Both the position numbers and the translations under genes were made by a program. Below, piece by piece: positions 29,204 through 38,949 of a stretch of DNA of 64,000 nucleotides. Below the pieces are notes generated by a model. That model saw only the letters and a program-made list of their open reading frames with translations. It was not told where the DNA came from and made no database searches. Within the stretch, counting starts at the first letter, position 1, and the number at the start of each line of letters is the position of its first letter. The stretch lies in the NCBI GenBank assembly GCA_025056155.1, contig JANWWL010000001.1, positions 1 to 64,000 of the forward strand, given 5' to 3'. Origin of the DNA: Sphingomonadaceae bacterium (GTDB lineage: Bacteria; Pseudomonadota; Alphaproteobacteria; Sphingomonadales; Sphingomonadaceae).

Positions 29204-29746
29204 ATGCTCACCGTCGGCGATCGACTTCCCGAGTTCAAGGTGCCCGTCCAGCAAGGCGTGGGCAAGCTGCCCGCGGGCGAGGTGCTGACCGACAAGGACT
29301 ATCCGGGCAAGTGGAAAGTCCTGTTCTGGTGGCCGAAAGACTTCACCTTCATCTGCCCGACCGAAATTCTGGGCTACAACGAACTCAAGAAGGATTTCGA
29401 GGACCGCGATGCCGTGCTGATCGGTGCCTCCACGGATACCGACTTCGTGCACTTTGCCTGGCGCAAGTCGGACCCACGGCTGGCCGCCTGCGATTTTCCC
29501 TGGATCGCTGACCACAAGCGCGAGCTGGCGCAAGCCTTGGGCGTTTTGGATCGCGAGGCGGGCGTGGCGCTCAGGGCCACCTTCATCATCGACCCCCACA
29601 ACATCATCCGGCACGTGACGGTGAACGGGCTCAACCAAGGGCGCAATCCGCACGAGACGCTGCGCAACCTGGATGCGCTGCAGACCGACGAGCTGTGCCC
29701 CTGCAACTGGCAGCCGGGCCAAGAGACGCTGAAGCCCGCGGCCTGA
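29204..29746 (+). CDS. ahpC: Alkyl hydroperoxide reductase/peroxiredoxin AhpC
   Basis: Peroxiredoxin of 180 residues that reduces hydrogen peroxide and organic peroxides. The peroxidatic Cys51 is in DFTFICPTEI. Near the C terminus a CPC pair (Cys165, Cys167) resembles the actinobacterial-type AhpC that is recharged by AhpD rather than AhpF. The ahpD gene follows directly. An AGGAGG lies about ten bases before the ATG. OxyR control is inferred from the divergent oxyR, palindrome and promoter. Confidence 0.95.
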   Translation: MLTVGDRLPEFKVPVQQGVGKLPAGEVLTDKDYPGKWKVLFWWPKDFTFICPTEILGYNELKKDFEDRDAVLIGASTDTDFVHFAWRKSDPRLAACDFPWIADHKRELAQALGVLDREAGVALRATFIIDPHNIIRHVTVNGLNQGRNPHETLRNLDALQTDELCPCNWQPGQETLKPAA

Positions 29747-29814
29747 GGCTGCGGATGGGGTCACCGGGGTCGGCTGGTCCGGCCCCGGTCTCCCGGTCCG
29801 GCTGAGGAGGTTCC

Positions 29815-30336
29815 ATGGCGATCGCCGAACTGGCGCAGTCGCTGCCCGATTATGCGCGAGACATCCGCCTCAACCTGTCGTCCCTGCTGAACGAAACGCT
29901 GCTGACCGACCAGCAGAAGTGGGGCACGCTGCTGGCCTGTGCGCACGCCACTGGCGTTCGTCCGCTGGTGGAGGCGGCCGAGGCCGAGGCCCGCGAGCGG
30001 CTGAGCCCCGAAGCCGCCCACGCGGCCCGGGCGGCGGCCGCGGTGATGGCCATGAACAACGTCTACTACCGCTTCACGCACCTGTGCTCGAACGCGGAGT
30101 ACCGCACGCTTCCCGCCCGACTTCGGATGAACGTCCTTGGGTCGCCCGGAGTCGAGAAGGCCGACTTCGAGCTGTTCTGCCTGGCCGTGTCGGCCATCAA
30201 CGGCTGCGGGGCCTGCGTGGATGCCCACGAGCGGGCCCTGCGCCAGCATGGGCTGAGCCCGCCAGCCATCCAGGCCGCGGTGCGGCTGGCCGCCGTGGTG
30301 CAGGCGGTCGGCGCGACGCTCAAGGCCATGGGCTAG
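29815..30336 (+). CDS. ahpD: Alkylhydroperoxidase AhpD
   Basis: Adaptor reductase of 173 residues that passes electrons to AhpC and has weak peroxidase activity. The CxxC-x3-H active site is [11 protein letters not shown] (Cys131, Cys134, His138), matching the spacing of the mycobacterial enzyme. The all-helical AhpD fold residues and the length are normal. It follows ahpC by 68 bases with a GAGGAGG-type site before the ATG, so the two form one peroxide-defence unit. Confidence 0.95.
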   Translation: MAIAELAQSLPDYARDIRLNLSSLLNETLLTDQQKWGTLLACAHATGVRPLVEAAEAEARERLSPEAAHAARAAAAVMAMNNVYYRFTHLCSNAEYRTLPARLRMNVLGSPGVEKADFELFCLAVSAINGCGACVDAHERALRQHGLSPPAIQAAVRLAAVVQAVGATLKAMG

Positions 30337-30655
30337 GCCTCCGGAGCTGGCCGGCGCGCTGGCCGGGGTGCGAGGCCCGTTGAACCCGGGCCTTGGAGGC
30401 TGGGCTCGCGGGGCGGCGGGGAGCGCCAGGTCGGTCAGAGCCCCGGAGTGCCCGGGACCGCGGGCGCGCGGCGGGCATGCGCCCTTCGTCGCCTGGGCGC
30501 CCCGCACACGCTGGCCTTTTGACCTGCGGACATGGCTGGGCCGCGTGGCCCTCGGGCGACGGGGCCTCTGCGCGGGCCCTGCAGGCACGACCTGCGGAGG
30601 CCAGGGGTGGCGCCCCCTTAGCCGGCATCCTATGGAGGGGTCGAGGAGAGCCGGC
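30337..30655. other. Gene-free region between ahpD and cysE
   Basis: The 319 bases are GC-rich, with stop codons or shadow frames only. They hold a hairpin at 30373-30393 and a short near-repeat (GCTGGCCGG twice near 30347-30366). The end carries GGAGGGG and GAGGAGAG purine runs that can serve as the cysE ribosome binding site. No RNA gene or riboswitch is recognisable. Confidence 0.5.
30373..30393 (+). terminator. Hairpin downstream of ahpD, possible terminator
   Basis: AGGCCCG-TTGAACC-CGGGCCT is a perfect seven-base stem with a seven-base loop, 37 bases after the ahpD stop. Only a TTGG follows, so termination would need Rho or another factor; the stem may instead protect the mRNA end. Confidence 0.4.
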
Positions 30656-31330
30656 ATGCCCTTCGGTCTCGGAGCCTATCTCGCCAGCATCCGGGCGCGC
30701 GACCCGGCGCCACGGTCGTCGCTCGAGATCCTCACCTATCCCGGGGTCTGGGCTGTGGGGTTTCACCGGATCGCCCACCGGCTCTACCGGGCCCGGCTGT
30801 TCCTGCTGGCCCGGATCGTGAACCATCTCGCCCGGTTTCTGACCGGGATCGACATCCATCCGGGGGCCCGGATCGGCCGCCACCTGTTCATCGATCACGG
30901 GTTCGTGGTGATCGGCGAAACCAGTGAGATCGGCGACAACGTGACCATCTATCAGGGCGCCACCTTGGGCGGCACCAACCCGGCCAGCGGGGCGGGGGGC
31001 AAACGCCATCCCACGATCGGGAACGACGTGGTGATTTCGCTGGGGGCGGCGGTGCTAGGGCCCATCCGGGTGGGCGATGGCGCGCGGATCGGGGCGAACG
31101 CCGTGGTCACCAAGGACGTGCCGGCCGGGGCCACGGTGGTGGGGATCCCCGCCCGGCCCATCCCCCGGGTGGTGCGGGAGGAAGGTTTCGTGCCCTACGG
31201 CACGCCCTGCTCCGAGAGGTTCGATCCCGTCACCCAGCGATACGAGCTGTTGCGCTGCGAGATCGAGCAATTGAAGGCAAGGCTCGCCGAGCTCGAGCGC
31301 GACCTCCGGCGGGCACCCGACGCCGCGTGA
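30656..31330 (+). CDS. cysE: Serine O-acetyltransferase, short form
   Basis: Transfers acetyl from acetyl-CoA to serine, the first step of cysteine synthesis. The 224 residues have a short helical N terminus, then left-handed beta-helix hexapeptide repeats: [19 protein letters not shown] with the catalytic histidine, [24 protein letters not shown] and [18 protein letters not shown]-terminal coiled-coil-like tail ([22 protein letters not shown]) replaces the usual end. The ATG at 30656 starts the family N terminus. Its stop overlaps the GTG of the DUF2794 gene (GTGA). Confidence 0.93.
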   Translation: MPFGLGAYLASIRARDPAPRSSLEILTYPGVWAVGFHRIAHRLYRARLFLLARIVNHLARFLTGIDIHPGARIGRHLFIDHGFVVIGETSEIGDNVTIYQGATLGGTNPASGAGGKRHPTIGNDVVISLGAAVLGPIRVGDGARIGANAVVTKDVPAGATVVGIPARPIPRVVREEGFVPYGTPCSERFDPVTQRYELLRCEIEQLKARLAELERDLRRAPDAA

Positions 31331-31656
31331 GCTTGGTCCGGCCGCTGGTCCGGCCGCCCGTCGTCTTCGAGCGGGCCGAGCTGGACCTGATCCTGGGGCT
31401 CTATGGGCGGATGGTGGCGGCCGGCCTGTGGCGCGACTACGCGATCGACCTGGGGCCGGAGGCGGCCACGTTCGCCGCCTTCCGCAGGGCGGCGGAACGC
31501 CCCGACGTGCGGCTGGTGAAGTCGCCCCGTCTGCGCCGGCGCCAGGGGCAGTATGCGCTGCTGTCGGAATCGGGCTTCGCCCTCAAGCGCGGGGACGATC
31601 TGGCCGCCGTGCTCGCACCAGTCACCCGGCGGCTCGTGAAGCTGGTCGAGGCCTGA
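31327..31656 (+). CDS. DUF2794 protein, function unknown
   Basis: Protein of 109 residues in a family that I know only from alphaproteobacteria. [29 protein letters not shown] and the later [24 protein letters not shown] are the family blocks. No catalytic motif is evident, and it is predicted soluble and basic toward the C terminus. Its GTG overlaps the cysE stop, so it is translationally coupled to serine acetyltransferase, but a role in sulfur metabolism is only a guess. It is a useful taxonomic marker for this part of the window. Confidence 0.85.
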   Translation: MSLVRPLVRPPVVFERAELDLILGLYGRMVAAGLWRDYAIDLGPEAATFAAFRRAAERPDVRLVKSPRLRRRQGQYALLSESGFALKRGDDLAAVLAPVTRRLVKLVEA

Positions 31657-31666
31657 GCCCGCCGCG

Positions 31667-32449
31667 TCAGCCGCCGCCGAACAGCTCCGCGGACAGAGGG
31701 TTGCGCCGCAAGGTAAGCCCCCCGTTCACTTGGAGCGCCTGGCCCGTCATGAAGCATTCGTCCGACGCGACGAACACGGCGGCGGCGGCCAAATCCTCCA
31801 CCGTGCCGATCCGCCCTAGGGGATATTCCTTGGCGAAGCGCGCCTCGAGCCCTGGCACCTTCAGGGCTTCGGCCGTCATCGGCGTCGCCATCAATCCCGG
31901 CACCAGCGAGTTGGCCCGGATCCCCTTGGCACCATACTGGTTGGCAATGCAGCGCATGAGGGCGTCGCCCGCGGCCTTGGTGGCGATGTAGGCGGCGTGG
32001 TCGTCGATCACTCGGTCGGTCGTGGCCGAGGAGATCTGGATGATCGACCCTCCACCCTGGGCCGCCATCACGGGCACGAAGGCCTGGAGCAGGTGGTGCA
32101 CCCCCTTGAACTGCAGGGCCGACATGAGTTCGAGGTCGTCCTCGGTCACCTCTTCCAGCGGCCGCAGCAGGCCGATGCCCGCGCAGTTGACGAGGATGTC
32201 GACTCGGCCGCCGAGGAGGGTCAGCGCCGTGTCGCGCAGCGCCTCCACCTGTGCGCGGAAGCGGATGTCCACGCGGGCGAAGACGCCGCCGATCTCGGCG
32301 GCCAGCGCCTCGAGCGGCTCCCTGCGCCGTCCGGCCACCAGCACGCGGGCGCCTTCGCGTGCGAAACGGCGGGCGATGGCCTGTCCGGCGTTGTCCTGGC
32401 CGCTGGCCCCCACCACCACGGCGGTCTTGTTGGCCAGCCGACCCGTCAT
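31667..32449 (-). CDS. Short-chain dehydrogenase/reductase in a beta-oxidation operon
   Basis: NAD(P)-dependent SDR of 260 residues. The cofactor motif is VVGASGQDNAGQAIARRF, with an unusual extended glycine loop; NCAGIG is the NAG-type motif, and the catalytic Ser, Tyr and Lys lie in ISSATTD and YIATK. The C-terminal TGQALQVNGGLTL is typical. The substrate is unknown. The ATG overlaps the upstream nitronate monooxygenase-like gene (ATGA), and it is the last gene of a four-gene unit with the thiolase and FadJ genes, which suggests an acyl-CoA or lipid-derived substrate. Confidence 0.88.
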   Translation of the reverse strand: MTGRLANKTAVVVGASGQDNAGQAIARRFAREGARVLVAGRRREPLEALAAEIGGVFARVDIRFRAQVEALRDTALTLLGGRVDILVNCAGIGLLRPLEEVTEDDLELMSALQFKGVHHLLQAFVPVMAAQGGGSIIQISSATTDRVIDDHAAYIATKAAGDALMRCIANQYGAKGIRANSLVPGLMATPMTAEALKVPGLEARFAKEYPLGRIGTVEDLAAAAVFVASDECFMTGQALQVNGGLTLRRNPLSAELFGGG

Positions 32450-33405
32450 GCGGCGAGCCGGGCGATGCGGCCCATCACGTCTTCGGCTTCGGCCACGGTG
32501 CGGCGCACGATCTCCGCCGCCGGCAGGATCTCGCGCACGCCTCCGCCGCCCTGTCCGGCGGCGAAGCACTGGGTTTCCGGGTCCAGGTTTTCGGTAATGC
32601 CGGCGATGGGGCCCAGCCGGTTCGCCTGCGCCGATTCGAGCGCCTGAAGCGGAAACGGCTTGGCCTCTTCCCTTTCGAAGCGTTCGGTGGTGCGGTTCTT
32701 GAGCGCCCGCAGGGTCTTGCCCGTGAAGCCGCGGGAGATGACGGTGTCGGCCTCCGTCATCCGCACGATGGCGTCCTTGTAGACCTGGCCGGCGTGGGCT
32801 TCGACCGACGCGATGAAGCGGGTGCCCATCCACACGCCGACACAACCCAGGGCGAGCGCGGCGGCCAGGCCCCGGCCGTCGAACAGGCCGCCTGCTGCCA
32901 CCACCGGGATCCGCACCGCGTCCACCACCTGGGGCCACAAGGCGACCGAGGCCACTTGCCCCGTATGACCGCCGCCCTCGGTGCCCTGGGCGATCACGAA
33001 ATCGCAACCCGCTGCCTCGGCCTTGCGCGCATGATCGACCTTGCCGATCACCGCCGCCACCAGGACGCCCGCGTCCTTCAGGCGCCGTACGATCGGATAG
33101 GGAACGCCCAGCCCGGCGATGAACGCTCGGGCGCCTTCGCGGATGATGATGTCGACCGAAGCCTCGAGCGTTTCGGGCTGGGCGGCCAAGAGGTCCACGC
33201 CGAACGGGCGGTCGGTCAACGCGCGGACCCGCTTCATTTGGGATTCGATGAAGCTGGGGCTGGTGCCTGCCATCCCGAGTGAGCCGAAGCCACCCGCCGC
33301 CGAGACCGCCGCGCAGACCTCGGCGTACGACACCCCGCCCATGCCGGCCAGCATCACGGGGTGTTCGATGCCCAGAAGGTCGCAAAGGACGGTGCGGATC
33401 GCCAT
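32446..33405 (-). CDS. Nitronate monooxygenase family (2-nitropropane dioxygenase-like) flavoprotein
   Basis: FMN TIM-barrel protein of 319 residues. The N-terminal GIEHPVMLAGMGGVSYAEV, the QGTEGGGHTGQV block, VVAAGGLFDGRGLAAALALGCVGVWMGTRF and the C-terminal GRIARL tail match the NMO-like family. Some members oxidise nitronates while others are enoyl-ACP reductase II-like, and the setting in a fatty-acid oxidation operon leaves both open. It lies three bases downstream of the fadJ-like stop and overlaps the SDR gene. Confidence 0.86.
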   Translation of the reverse strand: MAIRTVLCDLLGIEHPVMLAGMGGVSYAEVCAAVSAAGGFGSLGMAGTSPSFIESQMKRVRALTDRPFGVDLLAAQPETLEASVDIIIREGARAFIAGLGVPYPIVRRLKDAGVLVAAVIGKVDHARKAEAAGCDFVIAQGTEGGGHTGQVASVALWPQVVDAVRIPVVAAGGLFDGRGLAAALALGCVGVWMGTRFIASVEAHAGQVYKDAIVRMTEADTVISRGFTGKTLRALKNRTTERFEREEAKPFPLQALESAQANRLGPIAGITENLDPETQCFAAGQGGGGVREILPAAEIVRRTVAEAEDVMGRIARLAA

Positions 33406-33408
33406 GGC

Positions 33409-35598
33409 TTAAGCCGCCTGGCGCGCCGCCGCCTGGCCGTAGAACGTCCGGCCGGCCGCCGCCAATTCGCGCAGTTGCTTCGGGGGTGCGAAGCGGTCTC
33501 CGTGACGGGCCGTCAGCCGGTCGAGCGTCTCGACCACACGGGCGAGACCCAGGGTGTCCATGTGGCTGAAGGGACCGCCCGTGTGCGGCATGAATCCCCA
33601 GCCGAAGATCGCGCCCAGGTCGCCGTCCTCGGGTGTCTCGAGCACGCCCTCTTCGAAGCAGCGGGCGCATTCCACCAACTGTCGGAAGATCAGGCGTTCC
33701 TTCACCTCTGCGGGCGACGGTTGCTGGGCCGCCAGCGGAAAATGCACTGAAAGATCTGGCCAAAGGTACTTGGGGCTGCCGTCTTCGGGATAGACGTAGA
33801 AGCCTTTGCCATTCTTGCGGCCGTGTCGGCCCAGTGCCATCATGCGCTCGATGACGGCTTCGCCTGGCCCGCCACGGTACTGATCGCCCAGGTCCTTCCG
33901 GGTTTGCTGGGCCACGCGGTAGGAGAGGTCGATCCCGACTTCGTCGTTCACGGCCAGCGGCCCCACCGGCATGCCCATGTGGCGCGCGCAATTCTCGATC
34001 AGGGCGGGCTTCACGCCTTCGGCCAGCAGGGCCAGGCCCTCCTGCACGAAGGTGCCGAAGCAACGGCTGGTGTAGAAACCGCGGCTGTCGTTGACGACGA
34101 TGGGGGTCTTGCGGATCTGGGCCACGTAGTCGAGGGCCTTTGCGATCGCCGCCGGCCCGGTGCGACGGCCCACGATGATCTCGACCAGCGGCATCCGCTC
34201 GACCGGCGAAAAGAAGTGGATGCCGATGAAATTCTCAGGAATCGACCAGTTCTCGGCCAGGCTGGTGATGGGCAGGGTCGAAGTGTTGGATCCGAAGATC
34301 ACGTTCGGTCCCAGCACCGCCTCTGCGGCGCGGGTGACCTGGCGTTTGACCTCGCGATCCTCGAACACCGCTTCGATCACAAGGTCGCAGCCCTTGAGGT
34401 CCTGGAAGTCGGCGGTGGGGTGGATCCGATCGAGGATTTCCGCCATTCGGGCTGGGTCCATCGGGCGTTTCTTGAGGCGCTCTTCGGTGTAGCGCTTGCC
34501 CTTCTCGGCCGTCTCCAGGTCGCGGTCGAGCAGGACGACGTCGATTCCCGCCTGGGCCGAGACCATGGCGATGCCGGCGCCCATCAGGCCTGCACCCAGC
34601 ATCGCCAACCGGCGGGTCGGCGCCGGCGGTTGGTCCTTGGGTCGGCGCGCGCCCTTCTCGGCGGCCTGCTTGGAGACGAAGAGCGAGCGGATCATGTTGC
34701 CCGCCTGCGGGTCGGCGGCCACCTTGGCGAAATACTTGGATTCGATCCGGATGGCCGTGTCCATGGGCAGCTGGGCGCCTTCGTACACGGCGGAAAGGAT
34801 CGCCCGGATCTGGTTCAGATTGCCGTGGGATTGGCGGTGGGCCATCGCGTTGCCGGCCACGAAGGTCTGCGCGAAGGCCGGGTTCATGTGACCGGTACCG
34901 CCGGGGAACTTGAAGTCCTTGCGGTCCCAGGGCTGGGTCGTCTGGCCGGGGTTGGCCTTCGCCCAGGCCTTGGCGCGGACCACCACCTCGTCGCGGGGGG
35001 CCAGCTCCTGCACGACGCCGAGGCTTAGGGCTTCCTGCGGGGTCATGTTCTTGCCCTGCAGGAGGAACATGAGCGCGGGCTGCACGCCGATCAGGCGGGG
35101 CAGGCGCTGAGTGCCGCCCGCCCCGGGCATCAGTCCCACCAGCACTTCGGGCAGGCCCAGCTGGATGCGGGGGTCGTCGGCGACGACGCGATGGTGGCAG
35201 GCGAGGACGATCTCGAGCCCACCGCCCAGCGCCAGGCCGTTGACGGCCGCCGCGACGGGTTTGCCGCACGTCTCGAGATCGCGCAGCAACCGGTTGAGGC
35301 CGAAGGTGGCCGCGAAGATCCGGGCCGCCTTCGAGGGGGTGGGGCCCGGCTCGCCCGTCGGTTCCGCGGCGGCGAAGTTCATGCCCTTAAGGTCGGCGCC
35401 GGCCAGGAAGCCCGAGGCCTTGCCCGAGGTGATGACGGCGCCCTTCACGTCGGCGTCGGTGCGGATCCGCTCGACGGCGGCCGCCAGGTCGCGGGTCACG
35501 GCCTCGTTGATGACGTTCATCGACAGGCCGGGGCAATCGATGGTGAGGACGAGGATGCCGTCGGCGTCGAGCTCCTGACGGATGGCGGTCTCGGTCAT
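33409..35598 (-). CDS. Multifunctional enoyl-CoA hydratase/3-hydroxyacyl-CoA dehydrogenase (FadJ-like)
   Basis: Beta-oxidation alpha subunit of 729 residues. Residues ~1-300 form the crotonase domain: AGADLKGM (oxyanion hole), GLALGGGLEIVLACHHRVV and GLPEVLVGLMPGAGGTQRLPRLIG with the catalytic glutamates. Residues ~325-510 are the NAD-binding part of hydroxyacyl-CoA dehydrogenase (LGAGLMGAGIAMVSAQAG), with catalytic His in GIHFFSPVERMPLVEI, followed by two C-terminal helical domains (ALLAEGVKPALIE, GLPxGP-like GMPVGPLAVNDEVG). Start ATG at 35598. It lies 21 bases after the thiolase gene, so the two form a hydratase-dehydrogenase-thiolase set. Confidence 0.94.
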   Translation of the reverse strand: MTETAIRQELDADGILVLTIDCPGLSMNVINEAVTRDLAAAVERIRTDADVKGAVITSGKASGFLAGADLKGMNFAAAEPTGEPGPTPSKAARIFAATFGLNRLLRDLETCGKPVAAAVNGLALGGGLEIVLACHHRVVADDPRIQLGLPEVLVGLMPGAGGTQRLPRLIGVQPALMFLLQGKNMTPQEALSLGVVQELAPRDEVVVRAKAWAKANPGQTTQPWDRKDFKFPGGTGHMNPAFAQTFVAGNAMAHRQSHGNLNQIRAILSAVYEGAQLPMDTAIRIESKYFAKVAADPQAGNMIRSLFVSKQAAEKGARRPKDQPPAPTRRLAMLGAGLMGAGIAMVSAQAGIDVVLLDRDLETAEKGKRYTEERLKKRPMDPARMAEILDRIHPTADFQDLKGCDLVIEAVFEDREVKRQVTRAAEAVLGPNVIFGSNTSTLPITSLAENWSIPENFIGIHFFSPVERMPLVEIIVGRRTGPAAIAKALDYVAQIRKTPIVVNDSRGFYTSRCFGTFVQEGLALLAEGVKPALIENCARHMGMPVGPLAVNDEVGIDLSYRVAQQTRKDLGDQYRGGPGEAVIERMMALGRHGRKNGKGFYVYPEDGSPKYLWPDLSVHFPLAAQQPSPAEVKERLIFRQLVECARCFEEGVLETPEDGDLGAIFGWGFMPHTGGPFSHMDTLGLARVVETLDRLTARHGDRFAPPKQLRELAAAGRTFYGQAAARQAA

Positions 35599-35619
35599 GT
35601 GCGGTCTCTCCTCGGGCGG

Positions 35620-36831
35620 TCAGACCCGTTCGATGACGGTGGCCGTGCCCATGCCGGCACCCACGCACAGCGTGACCAGCGCCGTGTTCAAGTCGCGGCG
35701 TTCGAGCTCGTCGAGGACCGTGCCCAGGATCATGCCCCCCGTTGCGCCCAGGGGGTGGCCCATGGCGATGGCCCCGCCGTTCACGTTCATCTTCTCGTGC
35801 GGGATGTCCATGTGCTTCATCATGCGCAGCACCACGGAGGCGAAGGCCTCGTTCAGCTCGAACAGATCGATGTCGTCCTTCGTCATGCCGAGCTTCTTGA
35901 GGAGCTTCTGGGTGACGTAGGTGGGGCCGGTCAGCATGATCGTGGGCTCGGAGCCGATCGAGGCCATGCCCCGGATGCGCGCCCGAGGCTTGAGGCCGGC
36001 CTTCTCGCCCGCTTCCCGCGATCCCACCAGCACGGCCGAGGCGCCGTCGACGATCCCGCTCGAGTTGCCGGCGTGGTGGACGTGGCGGATGCGTTCGACC
36101 TCCGGGTAGCGGAGGATGGCGACCGCGTCGAAGCCCGGCATTTGTTCGCCGATGTCGGCGAACGACGGCTTCAGGCTGGCGAGCGACTGCATGTCGGTGT
36201 CGGGGCGGATGTGCTCGTCGCGGTCGAGGACGACTTCGCCCATTACGTCCTTCACGGGCACGATCGACTTGGCGAACCACCCGTTGGCCCAGGCGCGGGC
36301 GGCGCGCTTTTGCGATTCGACGGCGTAGGCGTCGACGTCGTCGCGCGAGAAGCCGTCGATGGTGGCGATCAGGTCGGCGCTGATGCCCTGGGGCACGAAG
36401 TAGGTGCGGAAGGCGATGGCCGGGTCCATGGCCCAGGCCCCGCCGTCGGACCCCATCGGCACGCGGGACATTGATTCGACCCCACCGCCGATGGCGAAGT
36501 CGGCCTCGCCGGCGATCACCTTGGCGGCGGCGATGTTCACGGCCTCGAGGCCGGAGGCGCAGAACCGGTTGATCTGAACGCCGGCGGTGGTTTCGGCGTA
36601 GCCCGCGTTCAAGGCGGCGATCCGGGCGATGTTGGCGCCCTGTTCGCCCACCGGGGCCACCACGCCCAGGATCACGTCGTCGACGAGGCTCGTGTCGAGC
36701 TGGTTGCGGTCGCGGATGGCTTCCAGCACCTGGGTGGCGAGCTGCACTGGGGTGATTTCGTGGAGGGCGCCGTCCTTGCGGCCCTTGCCGCGGGGCGTGC
36801 GCACGGCGTCGTAGATGAAGGCTTCGGGCAT
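35620..36831 (-). CDS. Acetyl-CoA C-acyltransferase (thiolase)
   Basis: Thiolase of 403 residues. It cleaves 3-ketoacyl-CoA at the end of each beta-oxidation round. The acyl-accepting Cys91 is in [18 protein letters not shown] and [18 protein letters not shown] provide the other active-site loop with its histidine, and Cys389 in LCVGAGMG is the base. The ATG at 36831 gives the family start [17 protein letters not shown]. It is first in the operon with fadJ, the NMO-like gene and the SDR. The 208 bases upstream hold no gene that I can see. Confidence 0.94.
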   Translation of the reverse strand: MPEAFIYDAVRTPRGKGRKDGALHEITPVQLATQVLEAIRDRNQLDTSLVDDVILGVVAPVGEQGANIARIAALNAGYAETTAGVQINRFCASGLEAVNIAAAKVIAGEADFAIGGGVESMSRVPMGSDGGAWAMDPAIAFRTYFVPQGISADLIATIDGFSRDDVDAYAVESQKRAARAWANGWFAKSIVPVKDVMGEVVLDRDEHIRPDTDMQSLASLKPSFADIGEQMPGFDAVAILRYPEVERIRHVHHAGNSSGIVDGASAVLVGSREAGEKAGLKPRARIRGMASIGSEPTIMLTGPTYVTQKLLKKLGMTKDDIDLFELNEAFASVVLRMMKHMDIPHEKMNVNGGAIAMGHPLGATGGMILGTVLDELERRDLNTALVTLCVGAGMGTATVIERV

Positions 36832-37039
36832 CGTCGGGTCTCCGGAGACGTTGGCGGCCCCGTGCCGTGCCGGGGCGTGCGGGGCAAGCTGGTGCAAGCG
36901 CGGGGGGTTTGCCGCCCCGGCCGGCCGCAGGAGGAGGACGGCGGACCGGGGCGGCGGGTGCTCGACCCTGGGGGATGGCAGGGACCCGGGGGGCGGAGGT
37001 CCCTGCGCACCTGCCCATACGGCCTAGCGCGGTGGAGGT

Positions 37040-37390
37040 TTAATCGGAGACGGGTTCGAGGTGGCCGTCGGGTCCGATGCGGCGGAAGAAACAGCCCGCA
37101 GCCCCTGTGTGGCAGACCGGTCCGGAGGGGGTGACCTTCAACAGGACCGCGTCCTGATCGCAGTCGATGAGGACCTCCTGCACCGCCAGCCCGTGGCCCG
37201 AGGTCTCGCCCTTGCGCCACAGCCGACGGCGGGACCGCGACCAGAAATGCGCCTGGCGGGTGGACAGTGTTCGCTCGAGCGCCTCGGCGTTCATGTGGGC
37301 CACCATCAGCACCTGGCCGGTCGCCGCGTGGACGGCCACCGCCGTCAAGAGGCCGCGCTCGTCGAACCGAGGGACCAGCGCCTCGGCCAT
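37040..37390 (-). CDS. hisI: Phosphoribosyl-AMP cyclohydrolase
   Basis: Third step of histidine synthesis, opening the purine ring of PR-AMP. The 116 residues are the monofunctional form without a HisE domain. Zinc cysteines Cys77, Cys93 and Cys100 lie in [11 protein letters not shown] and [11 protein letters not shown], and the aspartates of DCDQD bind magnesium. [10 protein letters not shown] and [19 protein letters not shown] are conserved. It is divergent from purF, 89 bases away. Confidence 0.96.
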   Translation of the reverse strand: MAEALVPRFDERGLLTAVAVHAATGQVLMVAHMNAEALERTLSTRQAHFWSRSRRRLWRKGETSGHGLAVQEVLIDCDQDAVLLKVTPSGPVCHTGAAGCFFRRIGPDGHLEPVSD

Positions 37391-37479
37391 GCCGTCATCC
37401 TTGCACGCTCATGACGGGCTTCCCCGCGACAACGCGCGTGCGAGGCTCTAGAGTTCCCGGTACGCAAGGCAAGGCCCGG

Positions 37480-38949
37480 ATGGCGGGAATGGTGGAAATG
37501 GAGCCTTGGGGCACGCCGTTCGACGACGACCGCCTGCGCGAAGAATGCGGCATCATCGGCGTGTTCGGCGTGGACCAGGCGGCGGCGGCGGTGGCGCTGG
37601 GGCTGCACGCCCTGCAACACCGCGGCCAGGAGGCCGCCGGCATCGTGAGCTTCGACGGCCAGGAATTTCACGCCCATCGGGCCATGGGCCAGGTGGCGGG
37701 CAACTTCGACCGGGCTGACGTTATGGCGGGCCTGAAAGGGCGCATGGCCATCGGCCACAACCGTTACGCCACGACGGGTGCCTCGGCGTTGCGCAACGTG
37801 CAGCCGCTGTTCGCCGAGCTCGCGACGGGCGGGTTCGCCGTGGCGCACAACGGCAACCTGACCAACGCCATTGCCTTGCGCTCGATGCTGACGGCGCAGG
37901 GGTCGATCTTCCAGTCGACGACCGACACCGAGGTCATCATCCACCTCGTGGCCACCTCGACCCAGCCCACGCTGCTCGACCGCTTCATCGACGCCCTGCG
38001 GGCGATCGAAGGCGCCTGGTCGCTCGTGTGCCTGACACCGGAGGGGCTCATCGCCGCGCGCGATCCTCTGGGCTTCAGGCCCCTGGTGCTCGGCCGGTTG
38101 GGCCGGGCGGTGATTGCGGCGTCGGAGACGGTGGCCCTCGACGTCATCGGGGCGAGTTTCGAACGGGAGGTGGCCCCCGGCGAGCTCGTGTTGGTGGCCG
38201 AGGGGGGACTGCGCAGTCTCAGGCCCTTCCGTCCGGCGGCGCCGCGGCCCTGCATCTTCGAGAAGGTGTATTTCTCGAGGCCCGATTCGGTGAGCGACGG
38301 GCTGTCGATCTATGAAGTGCGCAAGCGCATCGGCGCCGAGCTGGCGGCCGAAGCGCCCGTCGAGGCCGACATGGTGGTGCCCGTACCCGACTCCGGCACG
38401 CCGGCGGCCCTCGGTTACGCCCAGCGGTCGGGCATTCCCTTCGAGCTCGGCATCATCCGCAGCCACTACGTCGGCCGCACGTTCATCCAGCCGGGCGAAC
38501 AGATCCGGCACCTGGGGGTGAAGCTGAAGCACAACGCCAACAGGGCGCTCATCGCGGGGCGGCGGCTCGTGCTGATCGACGATTCCGTCGTGCGGGGAAC
38601 GACGTCGGTCAAGATCGTGCAGATGCTGCGCGAAGCCGGCGCGCGCGAGGTGCACCTGCGCGTGGCGAGCCCGCCCACCACGCACAGTTGCTTCTACGGC
38701 GTCGACACGCCGGAGCGGGCCAAGCTGCTGGCCGCCCGGATGGACCTCGCCGAGATGCAGCGGTTCATCGGTGCCGACAGTCTCGCCTTTCTGTCGATCG
38801 ACGGGCTCTATCGCGCGTTGGGCCAGCCGGGCCGGAACGAGCGCCGGCCCACCCATTGCGACGCCTGCTTCACGGGCGACTATCCCACGCGGCTCATCGA
38901 CCGCGAAGCGCGCCCGGCCGACCTGTACAGCCTGATCGCGGCCCAGTGA
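37480..38949 (+). CDS. purF: Amidophosphoribosyltransferase PurF
   Basis: First committed enzyme of purine synthesis: it moves glutamine amide nitrogen onto PRPP. The 489 residues start with a propeptide of about 22 residues before EECGIIGVFG; Cys23 becomes the N-terminal nucleophile after cleavage. The glutaminase domain (HRGQEAAGI, GHNRYATTG, AHNGNLTN) is followed by the phosphoribosyltransferase domain with LIDDSVVRGTTS (PRPP loop). The ATG at 37480 was chosen; two further ATGs at 37489 and 37498 would shorten only the propeptide. The TGA overlaps the following SDR gene (GTGA). Confidence 0.95.
   Translation: MAGMVEMEPWGTPFDDDRLREECGIIGVFGVDQAAAAVALGLHALQHRGQEAAGIVSFDGQEFHAHRAMGQVAGNFDRADVMAGLKGRMAIGHNRYATTGASALRNVQPLFAELATGGFAVAHNGNLTNAIALRSMLTAQGSIFQSTTDTEVIIHLVATSTQPTLLDRFIDALRAIEGAWSLVCLTPEGLIAARDPLGFRPLVLGRLGRAVIAASETVALDVIGASFEREVAPGELVLVAEGGLRSLRPFRPAAPRPCIFEKVYFSRPDSVSDGLSIYEVRKRIGAELAAEAPVEADMVVPVPDSGTPAALGYAQRSGIPFELGIIRSHYVGRTFIQPGEQIRHLGVKLKHNANRALIAGRRLVLIDDSVVRGTTSVKIVQMLREAGAREVHLRVASPPTTHSCFYGVDTPERAKLLAARMDLAEMQRFIGADSLAFLSIDGLYRALGQPGRNERRPTHCDACFTGDYPTRLIDREARPADLYSLIAAQ

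Noticed and set aside
31660-36900. Polyketide or specialised lipid cluster around the SDR/NMO/FadJ/thiolase genes
   Set aside because: No synthase, carrier protein or ligase is present; a standard fatty-acid oxidation operon explains the genes.
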